The notes under the pieces: model-generated
What the model saw: the letters and a program-made list of their open reading frames with translations, nothing else
Told to the model about the DNA's origin: nothing
Databases searched by the model: none
Shown here: piece by piece, positions 1 through 6,324 of the stretch
How the letters are laid out: the number at the start of each line of letters is the position of its first letter
Position numbering within the stretch: the first letter of the stretch is position 1
Translations under genes and position numbers: made by a program
NCBI GenBank assembly: GCA_945622055.1
Contig: CALZBV010000072.1
Location: 1 to 10,050 of the forward strand
Reading direction: 5' to 3'
Origin: an uncultured Clostridia bacterium
GTDB taxonomy: Bacteria > Bacillota > Clostridia > Lachnospirales > Lachnospiraceae
Length of the DNA stretch: 10,050 bases

Positions 1-1161
1 TTCGTCTGCCAGCTTCTTTGCGGCTTCCGTGTCAGGTACCTCATCGAAATCAATTCCTGTATATTTCTTAACCGCATCCACCATGGTAAGTCTTTCAAAA
101 GGCTTGCCAAGATCGATCAGTTCTTCGGCGTAAGGAATCAGGGTCGTACCGCAGACCTCCTGCGCCACATAGCGGAACATGTTCTCGGTCAGATCCATCA
201 TACCGTTGTAATCGGTGTATGCCTGGTACAGTTCCATCAGGGTGAACTCCGGATTATGTCTCGTATCGACACCCTCGTTACGGAATACACGGCCAATCTC
301 ATATACTCTCTCAAGTCCGCCGACGATAAGTCTCTTCAGGTAAAGCTCCAGGGAAATACGAAGCTTAACATCCTCATCCAGTGCATTATAATGGGTATCA
401 AACGGTCTTGCTGCCGCACCGCCTGCATTGGAAACAAGCATCGGAGTCTCAACCTCCATAAAGTTACGTGCATCGAGGAAATTGCGGATTTCCTTGATTA
501 TCCTGGAACGCTTCACAAAGGTATCCTTTACCTCCGGATTCATGATAAGGTCAACATATCTCTGACGGTATCTCGTATCGGTATCGGTGATGCCGTGATA
601 CTTCTCCGGAAGAATCTGTAAGGACTTGGATAACAGCGTGATTTCTGCCGCATGAATCGAAATCTCTCCGGTCTTTGTTCTGAAAATAAAGCCCTTTACA
701 CCGAAAATATCGCCGATATCGGACTTCTTGAAGTCCGCGTACGCCTCGTCTCCGATGGAATCCTTTGCAACATATACCTGGATGTTACCCTTAAGGTCTG
801 CAATATTGCAAAAAGATGCCTTACCCATAACACGTTTGAACATCATACGCCCTGCGATCGAAACATGAATCGGAGCTGCGTCCATAATTTCTCTTCGCTC
901 GTTGTAATCCTGATTGATAAGGTCTCTTGCCTGCTGCTCCTCAAGCCCCTCCGTATTCGGTACTGCCCTGCCGGCCAGAAGCTTTGCTTCATGTGCATTG
1001 TAAAGCTCCTTTACCTCATCGGTATGATGGGTCTGATCATACTTCGTAATCTGAAACGGATCCTTCCCGTTCTCCTGAAGTGCTGCCAGCTTCTCTCTTC
1101 TTACGCGGAGCAGCTCATTGATATCCTGCTGCGGTGCCTGCTGCTTTGTTTCCTCTGCCAC
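1..1161 (-). CDS. lysS: Lysyl-tRNA synthetase, class II (C-terminal end missing)
   Basis: Cytoplasmic enzyme that charges tRNA-Lys with lysine using ATP. The window holds 387 N-terminal residues; the left edge cuts it. Bacterial LysS is usually about 490-500 residues, so motif 3 and the C-terminus lie outside. Seen here are an OB-fold anticodon-binding region (about 97-190, containing SIAGRM and a DLKGNIQVY strand), class II motif 1 (about 233-253, FMEVETPML then GGAAARPF), and motif 2 (about 285-307, ERVYEIGRVFRNEG then RHNPEFT). These identify the family with confidence. The start is GTG at 1161, with AGGAGG at 1170-1175 eight bases upstream. It follows greA by 21 bases and has no visible promoter of its own, so it is read from the greA promoter. 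The greA-lysS order is a common Clostridia arrangement. Confidence 0.97.
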   Translation of the reverse strand, partial: MAEETKQQAPQQDINELLRVRREKLAALQENGKDPFQITKYDQTHHTDEVKELYNAHEAKLLAGRAVPNTEGLEEQQARDLINQDYNERREIMDAAPIHVSIAGRMMFKRVMGKASFCNIADLKGNIQVYVAKDSIGDEAYADFKKSDIGDIFGVKGFIFRTKTGEISIHAAEITLLSKSLQILPEKYHGITDTDTRYRQRYVDLIMNPEVKDTFVKRSRIIKEIRNFLDARNFMEVETPMLVSNAGGAAARPFDTHYNALDEDVKLRISLELYLKRLIVGGLERVYEIGRVFRNEGVDTRHNPEFTLMELYQAYTDYNGMMDLTENMFRYVAQEVCGTTLIPYAEELIDLGKPFERLTMVDAVKKYTGIDFDEVPDTEAAKKLADE

Positions 1162-1182
1162 GTTTCTTTCCTCCTGATGTTA

Positions 1183-1668
1183 CTAGTTTGACTTTTGGAT
1201 TGCGAGTACCTTGTACTCAATCACGCCGGTCTGCGTTTCAACCTCGACAACATCTCCTACCTTGTGGCGAAGAAGTGCCTTTCCTACCGGAGATTCGTTG
1301 GAAATCTTTCCTGCAAGGCTGTTTGCCTCGGTGGAGCCTACGATGCGAAACTCAAGCTCCTCCTCAAATTCAACGTCCAGAACCTTTACCGTACAGCCAA
1401 CGTTGATGGCATCAACATCAACCTCTTCTTCAACAACGACTTCCGCATTCTTTAATATCTTCTCCAGCTCCTCGATACGAGCCTCTATCTCACGCTGCTC
1501 TTCCTTTGCAGCATCATATTCAGCGTTCTCGGACAAATCTCCCTGCTCTCTTGCTTCCTTGATTTTCTCCGCTACTTCCTTACGACGTATTACCTTTAAA
1601 TCCTGAAGCTCATCCTCCAGCTTCTTTAACCCCTCGTAGGTCAATATGTTTTTCTTTTCCGCTACCAT
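1183..1668 (-). CDS. greA: Transcript cleavage factor GreA
   Basis: GreA enters the RNA polymerase secondary channel and stimulates cleavage of backtracked RNA, rescuing stalled elongation complexes. The protein has 161 residues, the normal family length (about 158-160). The N-terminal coiled coil covers roughly 12-76. At its tip is GDLSENAEY, whose acidic residues D44 and E47 correspond to the metal-coordinating pair of the family. The C-terminal FKBP-like domain covers about 85-160 and includes NESPVGKALLRHKVGDVVEV. The start chosen is ATG at 1668, because AAGGAGGT lies seven bases upstream. An in-frame ATG at 1686 would add six residues, but that extension contains the ribosome binding site itself. 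It is the first gene of a greA-lysS operon and is driven by the strong promoter at 1727-1755. Confidence 0.97.
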   Translation of the reverse strand: MVAEKKNILTYEGLKKLEDELQDLKVIRRKEVAEKIKEAREQGDLSENAEYDAAKEEQREIEARIEELEKILKNAEVVVEEEVDVDAINVGCTVKVLDVEFEEELEFRIVGSTEANSLAGKISNESPVGKALLRHKVGDVVEVETQTGVIEYKVLAIQKSN

Positions 1669-1726
1669 ATTGCTTACCTCCTTCATATTGTAACGCGGTC
1701 GCTCCCGTCCACATTAGTATCATAGA

Positions 1727-1755
1727 ATTATAGCCTATCTCCCGTGATTTGTCAA
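1727..1755 (-). promoter_or_regulatory. Sigma-A promoter of greA-lysS
   Basis: Read on the minus strand, a perfect TTGACA (1755-1750) and a perfect TATAAT (1732-1727) are separated by exactly 17 bases. The start point is expected near 1720, which gives a leader of about 50 bases before the greA ATG. The full consensus match suggests strong, largely constitutive expression, fitting for housekeeping genes. The position is read directly; activity is inferred. Confidence 0.9.
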
Positions 1756-1806
1756 TCATTTTCAGATTTCAGCATCCCAAGTATCATTTTCAGATTCCAG
1801 CATCCC
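1755..1806. repeat. Two-copy direct repeat just upstream of the greA promoter
   Basis: Two 24-base copies at 1755-1778 and 1783-1806 differ at one position (gatttcag versus gattccag), with a period of 28 bases. On the plus strand each copy starts atcattttcagatt and ends cagcatccc. The first copy touches the last base of the greA -35 box. It may be a simple tandem duplication or a tandem regulator site. The rest of the 1687-1873 intergenic region shows only the greA promoter and leader; no terminator is visible for the upstream DUF2812 gene. Confidence 0.85.
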
Positions 1807-1873
1807 CGGGTACTGCTTTTATTTTCAACGCAGCGGATTTTTCAGGAAGGGTTCAGAATGATTGGCTCCATGC

Positions 1874-2797
1874 TTATTCCAAACTATAGGTTAAGCTGAG
1901 CCTTCCGCCTTCAAAGTCAGACAGATAAATGCGATAAGTCCCTTTTTTCAAGCGTAATCTGCAGTTTTTCTCCATGTAATCAGCCTCCTTTGCCGTATAA
2001 ACCGTCTCCCCGGCATCATCCAGAATCTGAAAGTTCACCGGCTGTTCCGCGGAAATCTTAAGGTCCAGAAAATAGTTATCCGAATATTTTACCTCCATGG
2101 TATTTAGCATAACCCATTCTTCCTGCGTCTTCGGAATCGGCATATAATAATCTGCACAAAAATCGCAATTACTATGAGGGCGTTTGTTCAAAAGCATCAG
2201 ATTTCCAATTGTACCGCCGATAAGAACCGCAAAAAACAGGAAACCAAGCACATAATCCACCACGGATGTTTTTTTCTTTTTCGGATTACGCATCAGCAGT
2301 ATTCCATGGGCAAAGACACCCGCAATAAACAAAAACATTGCCAGCTGTGCTGCAGTCATATACGTCGGCCTGGAAATAAAGTGCACAAGCCGGATGACAA
2401 AAAACACCAGATATACAAGGATAAGTGCGGTAGCGATTTTTACCCAGCGTCCGTTCATTTCCTTTAACGATTCCGTATCGGTATAGAGCTTATATTGCTC
2501 CTTTGGCCGAGACGGATCGTAAAGCTTGCGAAAATAATACCAGCCGTTAAAGGTCTTTCCGACCATCTCCCATCCCTGTTCGTAATACGTTTCAAGGTAG
2601 CGCCCCGGTTCGGTCAGCCCCGGCTGATAATCCAGCTGATAGCGGTAACACACCTCCGGATTATATTCGTATTTGTGGGAAAAGCTTTTTCCGCGGATTA
2701 AATGCCAGCCTCGCTCGGACTTACGGTTCATATCTTCTACTTCCCGCTCATAGTTCCAGGCTGTGTAAAGGTTATACGTTTTTTTATATTTCTTCAT
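1874..2797 (-). CDS. DUF2812 domain-containing membrane protein
   Basis: Function unknown. DUF2812 proteins commonly sit beside a PadR regulator in Firmicutes, as here. Residues about 5-95 form the soluble DUF2812 region, rich in aromatic residues (YNLYTAWNYERE, RGWHLI, YYEQGWEMV, GWYYFRKLY). Three hydrophobic segments follow at about 121-141, 150-169 and 180-203. The KKKK between the second and third puts that loop inside, so the last ~100 residues should lie outside the membrane. This outer part carries a CDFC pair (211/214) and a beta-rich tail (LRLKKGTYRIYLSD). The start chosen is ATG at 2797, seven bases from AGGAGG at 2805-2810. The ATG at 2803 would overlap the padR stop as ATGA, but lies only one base from that ribosome binding site. 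Translation is probably coupled to padR. Confidence 0.85.
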   Translation of the reverse strand: MKKYKKTYNLYTAWNYEREVEDMNRKSERGWHLIRGKSFSHKYEYNPEVCYRYQLDYQPGLTEPGRYLETYYEQGWEMVGKTFNGWYYFRKLYDPSRPKEQYKLYTDTESLKEMNGRWVKIATALILVYLVFFVIRLVHFISRPTYMTAAQLAMFLFIAGVFAHGILLMRNPKKKKTSVVDYVLGFLFFAVLIGGTIGNLMLLNKRPHSNCDFCADYYMPIPKTQEEWVMLNTMEVKYSDNYFLDLKISAEQPVNFQILDDAGETVYTAKEADYMEKNCRLRLKKGTYRIYLSDFEGGRLSLTYSLE

Positions 2798-2799
2798 AC

Positions 2800-3111
2800 T
2801 CATACCTCCTCCGTGTTTGCAAGCATGCGTTTCAGACGGCTGATTTCGGCGCGGAGTGCTTCCCTGCCGCTTTCTGTCAGGGTGTAGAGACGCTTCCTCT
2901 CAAGCCCCGGCTCGTTTGAAATAATCTCCTGAATCCACCCCTTTTTCATCATATTCCCGGTGGCACCGTACATAGTGCCGGAGCCGATGGTAACTTCTCC
3001 GCCGGATAGTTTTTCGGTCATCTGCATGATACCGTAGCCGTGGTTCGGACCTTTTGACAGGCAGAGCAGAATATAATAATAGCTTTCGGACATCGGTTCA
3101 CTTTTTTTCAA
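2800..3111 (-). CDS. PadR family transcriptional regulator
   Basis: A small winged-helix repressor of 103 residues, normal for the short PadR subfamily. Family marks are YYYILLCLSKGPNHGYGIMQ (11-30, first helices), SGTMYGATGNMMKKGWI (44-60, recognition region; families usually have G-LYGALKRLEKKGLI-like text), and the wing ERKRLYTLTESG (71-82), ending in a short C-terminal helix for dimerisation. The start is TTG at 3111, supported by AAGGAGG seven bases upstream; the first ATG (3093) has no such site. It is the first gene of a two-gene unit with the DUF2812 protein and likely controls that unit through the dyads in its own promoter. The inducer is unknown. Confidence 0.93.
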   Translation of the reverse strand: MKKSEPMSESYYYILLCLSKGPNHGYGIMQMTEKLSGGEVTIGSGTMYGATGNMMKKGWIQEIISNEPGLERKRLYTLTESGREALRAEISRLKRMLANTEEV

Positions 3112-3141
3112 GGTTATCCCTCCTTATCATCACATTAGTAT

Positions 3142-3178
3142 GTCGACTTACGACTATATCATACCGCGACATATGTCG
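3142..3178. promoter_or_regulatory. Candidate PadR operator dyads
   Basis: A perfect 12-base palindrome, cgacatatgtcg (3167-3178), lies inside the spacer of the padR promoter. A second dyad, GTCG-N5-CGAC (3142-3154), spans the expected start point; the two centres are about 24 bases apart. Binding at either would block RNA polymerase. PadR family members often repress their own genes through ATGT/ACAT-type palindromes, so self-repression is the natural inference, but binding has not been shown. Confidence 0.6.
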
Positions 3179-3186
3179 TCTGTCAA
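3158..3186 (-). promoter_or_regulatory. Promoter of padR-DUF2812
   Basis: On the minus strand TTGACA (3186-3181) and TATGAT (3163-3158) are spaced by 17 bases. The expected start point is near 3151, leaving a leader of about 40 bases. Five of six bases match in the -10 box and all six in the -35 box. Confidence 0.85.
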
Positions 3187-3285
3187 CATATATTTTCAAT
3201 ATTTGAGTATAAAATGGCATTCTCGCCAGGACGGACAGGATAACAGTATTTAGATTAGGATACGGAAAGCCATTATCGTCGCGTA

Positions 3286-3350
3286 AAAAATCAACCAGCT
3301 ATAGAATAATAGAAAATAACCCCAAAAATATGAAGTTTCAGTTGATTTTT
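3286..3350. repeat. 10-base inverted repeat with a 45-base spacer
   Basis: aaaaatcaac (3286-3295) and gttgattttt (3341-3350) are perfect complements within the divergent region between padR and the XRE gene. No T-run follows the right arm immediately and the spacer is long, so it is not a classic terminator. It could be two half-sites for a regulator of the XRE promoter just downstream. Apart from this, the two promoters and the duplicated leader, nothing recognisable was seen in 3187-3374. Confidence 0.5.
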
Positions 3351-3374
3351 GTTCTACCACTCAACCAAATTATA

Positions 3375-3383
3375 TGTTATACT
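3375..3383 (+). promoter_or_regulatory. Probable extended -10 promoter of the XRE-ABC operon
   Basis: TGTTATACT gives an extended -10 element (TG at 3375-3376, TATACT at 3378-3383). No good -35 box is seen at the proper distance, which is typical of extended -10 promoters or of promoters needing an activator. The start point would be near 3390, about 23 bases before the first tiny ORF. The same TGTTATACT appears in front of asnA. Confidence 0.6.
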
Positions 3384-3397
3384 AAGTTCTGCACAAC

Positions 3398-3427
3398 TGA
3401 AAGGAGAATTCGATGAAAGGAGAATTC
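3398..3427 (+). repeat. Tandem duplication of the ribosome binding site region
   Basis: The 14-base string tgaaaggagaattc occurs twice, at 3398-3411 and 3414-3427, with a 16-base period and no mismatch. Each copy carries AAAGGAG. The first serves the 5-codon ORF at 3413; the second lies inside that ORF and is placed at a suitable distance from the ATG at 3432. Confidence 0.85.
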
Positions 3428-3430
3428 TGA
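3413..3430 (+). CDS. Possible 5-codon leader ORF (MKGEF)
   Basis: ATG AAA GGA GAA TTC TGA, preceded by AAAGGAG (3400-3406) with six bases between. Its stop ends one base before the ATG of the XRE regulator, and the second ribosome binding site is contained in it. It could be a translated leader coupling or limiting synthesis of the regulator, or only a by-product of the duplication. No function is claimed for the peptide. Confidence 0.35.
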   Translation: MKGEF

Positions 3431-3431
3431 A

Positions 3432-4355
3432 ATGACAGGAACGGTATTTGCAACCACACTTCAAACACTTCGAAAACAAAGAGGAGTAACCCAGGAACAG
3501 CTCGCGTCCCATCTCGGAGTCAGCCCGCAGGCGGTATCAAAGTGGGAAAACGGAAGCTATCCGGATGGAGATTTGCTTCCGCAGATTGCGGATTATTTTG
3601 AAGTATCGATTGACTATCTGTACGGACGAGATAAGGGAAAGGTATCCTTAGAGCAGCAGCTAATGGATGCAATTCAGGGAATCAGTGCGAAGGAGAATTG
3701 TGGGTACGACGTGCATTTCGAACAAATTCTGCGTTATCTCTGGGCGATGCAGATTGGATTCTGGCCGGAAAATAAGCATTACTATGAACGTATGAGACCG
3801 GAGGGGGACCATGTGGTAGCGTCTACCGTGGTAGAGGACGCCGGATTTACTTTCTTTCGGCTGAATCGGAGTCTGGAGTTTTACACGGCAATGAAGAAGC
3901 CGGAGGGTGGGTTTGCTTCCTATTTCAAGGTGACGGATGAGCTTGTACAGCTGTTTGCATTTCTTGGAAAGAAGGACAACTTAAAGATCTTTTTTTACCT
4001 TCTGTCGCTGGACGCGGGCGAGGGCGTTTCCGTTGCTACGATTGCAAAAAGAATCGGAGTTTCGGAAGAGGCTGCGGAGCAGGCGATGGCATACCTGAAA
4101 AACATTGCCGTGCATGACCAGGGAAATAAGATTATACAGGAAGTCAGTGTGCTAAATGAATATGATAAAAGAGAACCGCTCTATGTGTTGAATAAATGCT
4201 CCTCCTTTCCGGCGTTGTTATTGCTTGCGGGGGCGGATGCGGTTCTGAATCCGCCGGGAAGCTTTGCGCTTTCCGTTTGTGGAACGGACAAAGCCTGGTT
4301 TGAGCGTGATAGGCTTGATTTTCTGAAAAAGACGGCAAAAAAGAAAGAATCGTGA
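3432..4355 (+). CDS. XRE-family transcriptional regulator with apparent second winged-helix region
   Basis: A 307-residue DNA-binding regulator. The N-terminal HTH_3/XRE domain covers about 8-64 (LRKQRGVTQEQLASHLGVSP, then AVSKWENGSYPDGDLLPQIADYF), a strong match. Residues about 92-165 (YDVHFEQILRYLWAMQIGFW...) are not recognised. Residues about 169-240 look like a second, MarR/ArsR-like winged helix (DELVQLFAFLGKKDNLKIFF, VSVATIAKRIGVSEEAAEQAMAYLKN). The C-terminal 60 residues are mixed and end in a lysine-rich tail (KKTAKKKES). The start is ATG at 3432 with AAAGGAG at 3416-3422. It is the first full gene of the operon with the two ABC half-exporters, so it probably controls that exporter in response to an unknown signal. 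Repressor or activator cannot be told from sequence. Confidence 0.88.
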   Translation: MTGTVFATTLQTLRKQRGVTQEQLASHLGVSPQAVSKWENGSYPDGDLLPQIADYFEVSIDYLYGRDKGKVSLEQQLMDAIQGISAKENCGYDVHFEQILRYLWAMQIGFWPENKHYYERMRPEGDHVVASTVVEDAGFTFFRLNRSLEFYTAMKKPEGGFASYFKVTDELVQLFAFLGKKDNLKIFFYLLSLDAGEGVSVATIAKRIGVSEEAAEQAMAYLKNIAVHDQGNKIIQEVSVLNEYDKREPLYVLNKCSSFPALLLLAGADAVLNPPGSFALSVCGTDKAWFERDRLDFLKKTAKKKES

Positions 4356-4357
4356 AT

Positions 4358-4423
4358 ATGAAATGCGGATCAGGCAGCACTGCAGGAAACAGTGCTTCTG
4401 ATAGCGGAAAGGGGAAGCTATGA
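4358..4423 (+). CDS. Possible 21-residue ORF linking regulator and exporter
   Basis: This frame begins with ATG two bases after the XRE stop. It stays open for 21 codons, and its TGA overlaps the ATG of the first ABC gene as ATGA. The peptide begins MKCGSGSTAGNS and ends SGKGKL; it is rich in Gly and Ser with one Cys at position 3. The upstream purines (AAAGAAAGAATC) are a weak ribosome binding site, so translation would depend on coupling with the XRE gene. It resembles no leader or precursor peptide that I recognise: no double-glycine leader and no hydrophobic core. It may simply be an open frame in a short spacer (chance of staying open is appreciable), or a coupling device. Confidence 0.25.
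   Translation: MKCGSGSTAGNSASDSGKGKL
4376..4396 (+). other. Intercistronic hairpin before the ABC genes
   Basis: AGCACTG and CAGTGCT form a perfect 7-bp stem with the 7-base loop CAGGAAA, between the XRE gene and the first ABC gene. No T-run follows, so it is not an intrinsic terminator. It could affect mRNA stability or the relative translation of regulator and exporter. Confidence 0.5.
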
Positions 4424-6324
4424 AGAAAAAAGAAAAAAAGGGAAAGCAGACGGAAACGGAAAACCTGGAGCAGGAAAAGAAAAATCCGCTTCATCGGGAA
4501 CACGGGGTATTTCATAATGTGGCCTTTGTGATGAAGCATATGGTTTCTTATGATAAGCTACTCCTGCTGTTTATTGTACTTGGCATCATCTGTCAGCCGT
4601 TTATGCGGTACTTCTGGACGTTCCTGCCAAAGTTTATTCTGGATTTGATTACCGAGGAGGGAAGCAGGGAAGAGCTGTTTGTTCTGATGGTTATTTTTAC
4701 GGGAATCCAGCTTTTATTTACGATGCTCTCAACCTATTATAATTACGGCGTGAACTGGCGCTACATCGGAGCGCGTATGTATACGATGCTTCAGATGAAC
4801 CGGAAGGCAATGAAGATTGATTTTGAGCATCTGGAAAATCCGGATGTTATGGATTGCTACCAGAAGGCGCAGAATGCCTGCGGCAGCAATAATGCAGGCG
4901 TGGAAGGCCTGATGCGTGAGTCGGTCAGCTTCCTGGAATCCTTGGCAATCGCATTGCTCGGAATCACTATTCTCAGTACGATGAACGTCTGGATTGTGTT
5001 ACTGATGATTGGTATGGCGGTAATTAATTTCCTGATTGTGAATCAGACAAATAAGGTCACAAAAGCGAAGGTGTGGGACCCGTTAGCAACCTGGTGGAGA
5101 AAGCGCTCGTATATGCAGCATATCACGACGGATTTTGATGCCGCAAAGGATATCCGCATGTTCGGGCTGCGGGAATGGCTGACCGAAAAATACAAAGAGT
5201 TAAACAGCATCCGGTATGAGGCACAGAAGGTCAATGCGAAATTCTGGTTCTGGACTTCAATTACAAGCAATGTGTTCTGGTTTCTTTCACAGATTCTTGT
5301 GTATGTATGGCTGATTCGCGAAATGGTAAATGGAAATTTGACCATTGGTAATTTCTCCCTTTACCTGGCTTCGGCAGGAACGTTCTTTCAGTATATCAGT
5401 GCGCTGTTAAACGGTGCCAGCGGTATTCTGGCAAGAAGCCGGGAGGTGGATGATTTCCGGAGCTTCCTTGATTTTGACGGCGGGGATACTGCGCAGACAG
5501 GAAAAGAGCTTCCAAAGCTTGATTCTTATGAGTTTGTATTTGAAAATGTGTCCTTTAAATACCCGAAGGCAGAGCGGTATGCCCTAAAGAAGCTGAACCT
5601 GACCTTAAAGGCCGGAGAACGGCTTGCAGTGGTTGGTTTAAACGGTGCGGGTAAATCCACAATGATAAAGCTTCTGCTCCGGCTTTACGAACCGACAGAA
5701 GGAAGAATTTTGTTAAACGGTGTGGATGTACGGGATTACGATAAGCAAAGCTATTATGAAGCGTTTGCTCCGGTATTCCAGCAGGTAGAGCTGTTTGCGT
5801 TCCCGATGGAAGAAAATGTTTCCATGAAGGAGCCGGAAAGAACAGACAGCAGGATGGCAGGAGAGTGTCTTGCAGCCGCCGGTCTTTCGGAAAAGCTTGC
5901 AGCGCTTCCGGCCGGAGCAAAAACCGAGCTGCTGAAAATTATCTACGATGACGGAGTGGATTTGTCCGGTGGCGAGAAGCAGAAGCTGGCACTGGCAAGA
6001 GCTCTGTATAAGGATGCTCCTGTGGTGGTATTAGATGAGCCGACTGCGGCACTGGATGCCCTGGCAGAAGCAAAGCTCTACGAGGACTTTGATAAGTTGA
6101 TTGGCGGAAAGACGGCAGTCTATATCAGCCATCGTCTCAGCTCCACCAAGTTCTGCAATCAGGTAGCTATGTTTGCGGACGGGGAAATGGTAGAGTTCGG
6201 AACCCATGAGGAATTGATGGAAAAGGGCGGCACTTATGCGGAAATGTTCCGGATTCAGGCACAGTATTATGTGGAAGAAACAGAAAACGCAGAAGGTGAG
6301 GTGGCAGCATATGGGGAAAACTAA
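4420..6324 (+). CDS. ABC exporter half-transporter 1 (membrane and ATPase domains fused)
   Basis: A 634-residue type IV-like ABC exporter subunit in the cell membrane. A highly charged N-terminus (KKKEKKGK...) is followed by about six hydrophobic segments (roughly 46-66, 86-108, 170-187, 189-207, 277-299, 304-330). The nucleotide-binding domain covers about 370-615: Walker A GLNGAGKST (406-414), Q-loop Q454, signature LSGGE (515-519), Walker B VVVLDE with catalytic E540, D-loop ALDALAE, H-loop H571. All key residues are intact. The start is ATG at 4420 after AAAGGGG. The next gene is a paralogue that overlaps its end by 14 bases, so the two probably form a heterodimer. Substrate unknown: no peptidase (C39) domain and no neighbouring biosynthetic genes are seen, which leaves drug, lipid or peptide export open. 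Confidence 0.93.
   Translation: MKKKEKKGKQTETENLEQEKKNPLHREHGVFHNVAFVMKHMVSYDKLLLLFIVLGIICQPFMRYFWTFLPKFILDLITEEGSREELFVLMVIFTGIQLLFTMLSTYYNYGVNWRYIGARMYTMLQMNRKAMKIDFEHLENPDVMDCYQKAQNACGSNNAGVEGLMRESVSFLESLAIALLGITILSTMNVWIVLLMIGMAVINFLIVNQTNKVTKAKVWDPLATWWRKRSYMQHITTDFDAAKDIRMFGLREWLTEKYKELNSIRYEAQKVNAKFWFWTSITSNVFWFLSQILVYVWLIREMVNGNLTIGNFSLYLASAGTFFQYISALLNGASGILARSREVDDFRSFLDFDGGDTAQTGKELPKLDSYEFVFENVSFKYPKAERYALKKLNLTLKAGERLAVVGLNGAGKSTMIKLLLRLYEPTEGRILLNGVDVRDYDKQSYYEAFAPVFQQVELFAFPMEENVSMKEPERTDSRMAGECLAAAGLSEKLAALPAGAKTELLKIIYDDGVDLSGGEKQKLALARALYKDAPVVVLDEPTAALDALAEAKLYEDFDKLIGGKTAVYISHRLSSTKFCNQVAMFADGEMVEFGTHEELMEKGGTYAEMFRIQAQYYVEETENAEGEVAAYGEN

Noticed and set aside
256..1191. 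Plus-strand open frames opposite lysS
   Set aside because: They are shadows of the lysS coding sequence, which is unmistakable on the minus strand.
4376..4396. Hairpin as an attenuator/terminator between regulator and exporter
   Set aside because: There is no T-run after the stem, so it is listed only as an intercistronic hairpin.
4144..4539. 131-codon minus-strand open frame across the XRE/ABC junction
   Set aside because: It is antisense to two well-supported genes; its low-complexity Phe/Leu/Pro-rich text is what the Lys/Glu-rich coding strand gives in reverse, and no family is recognisable.
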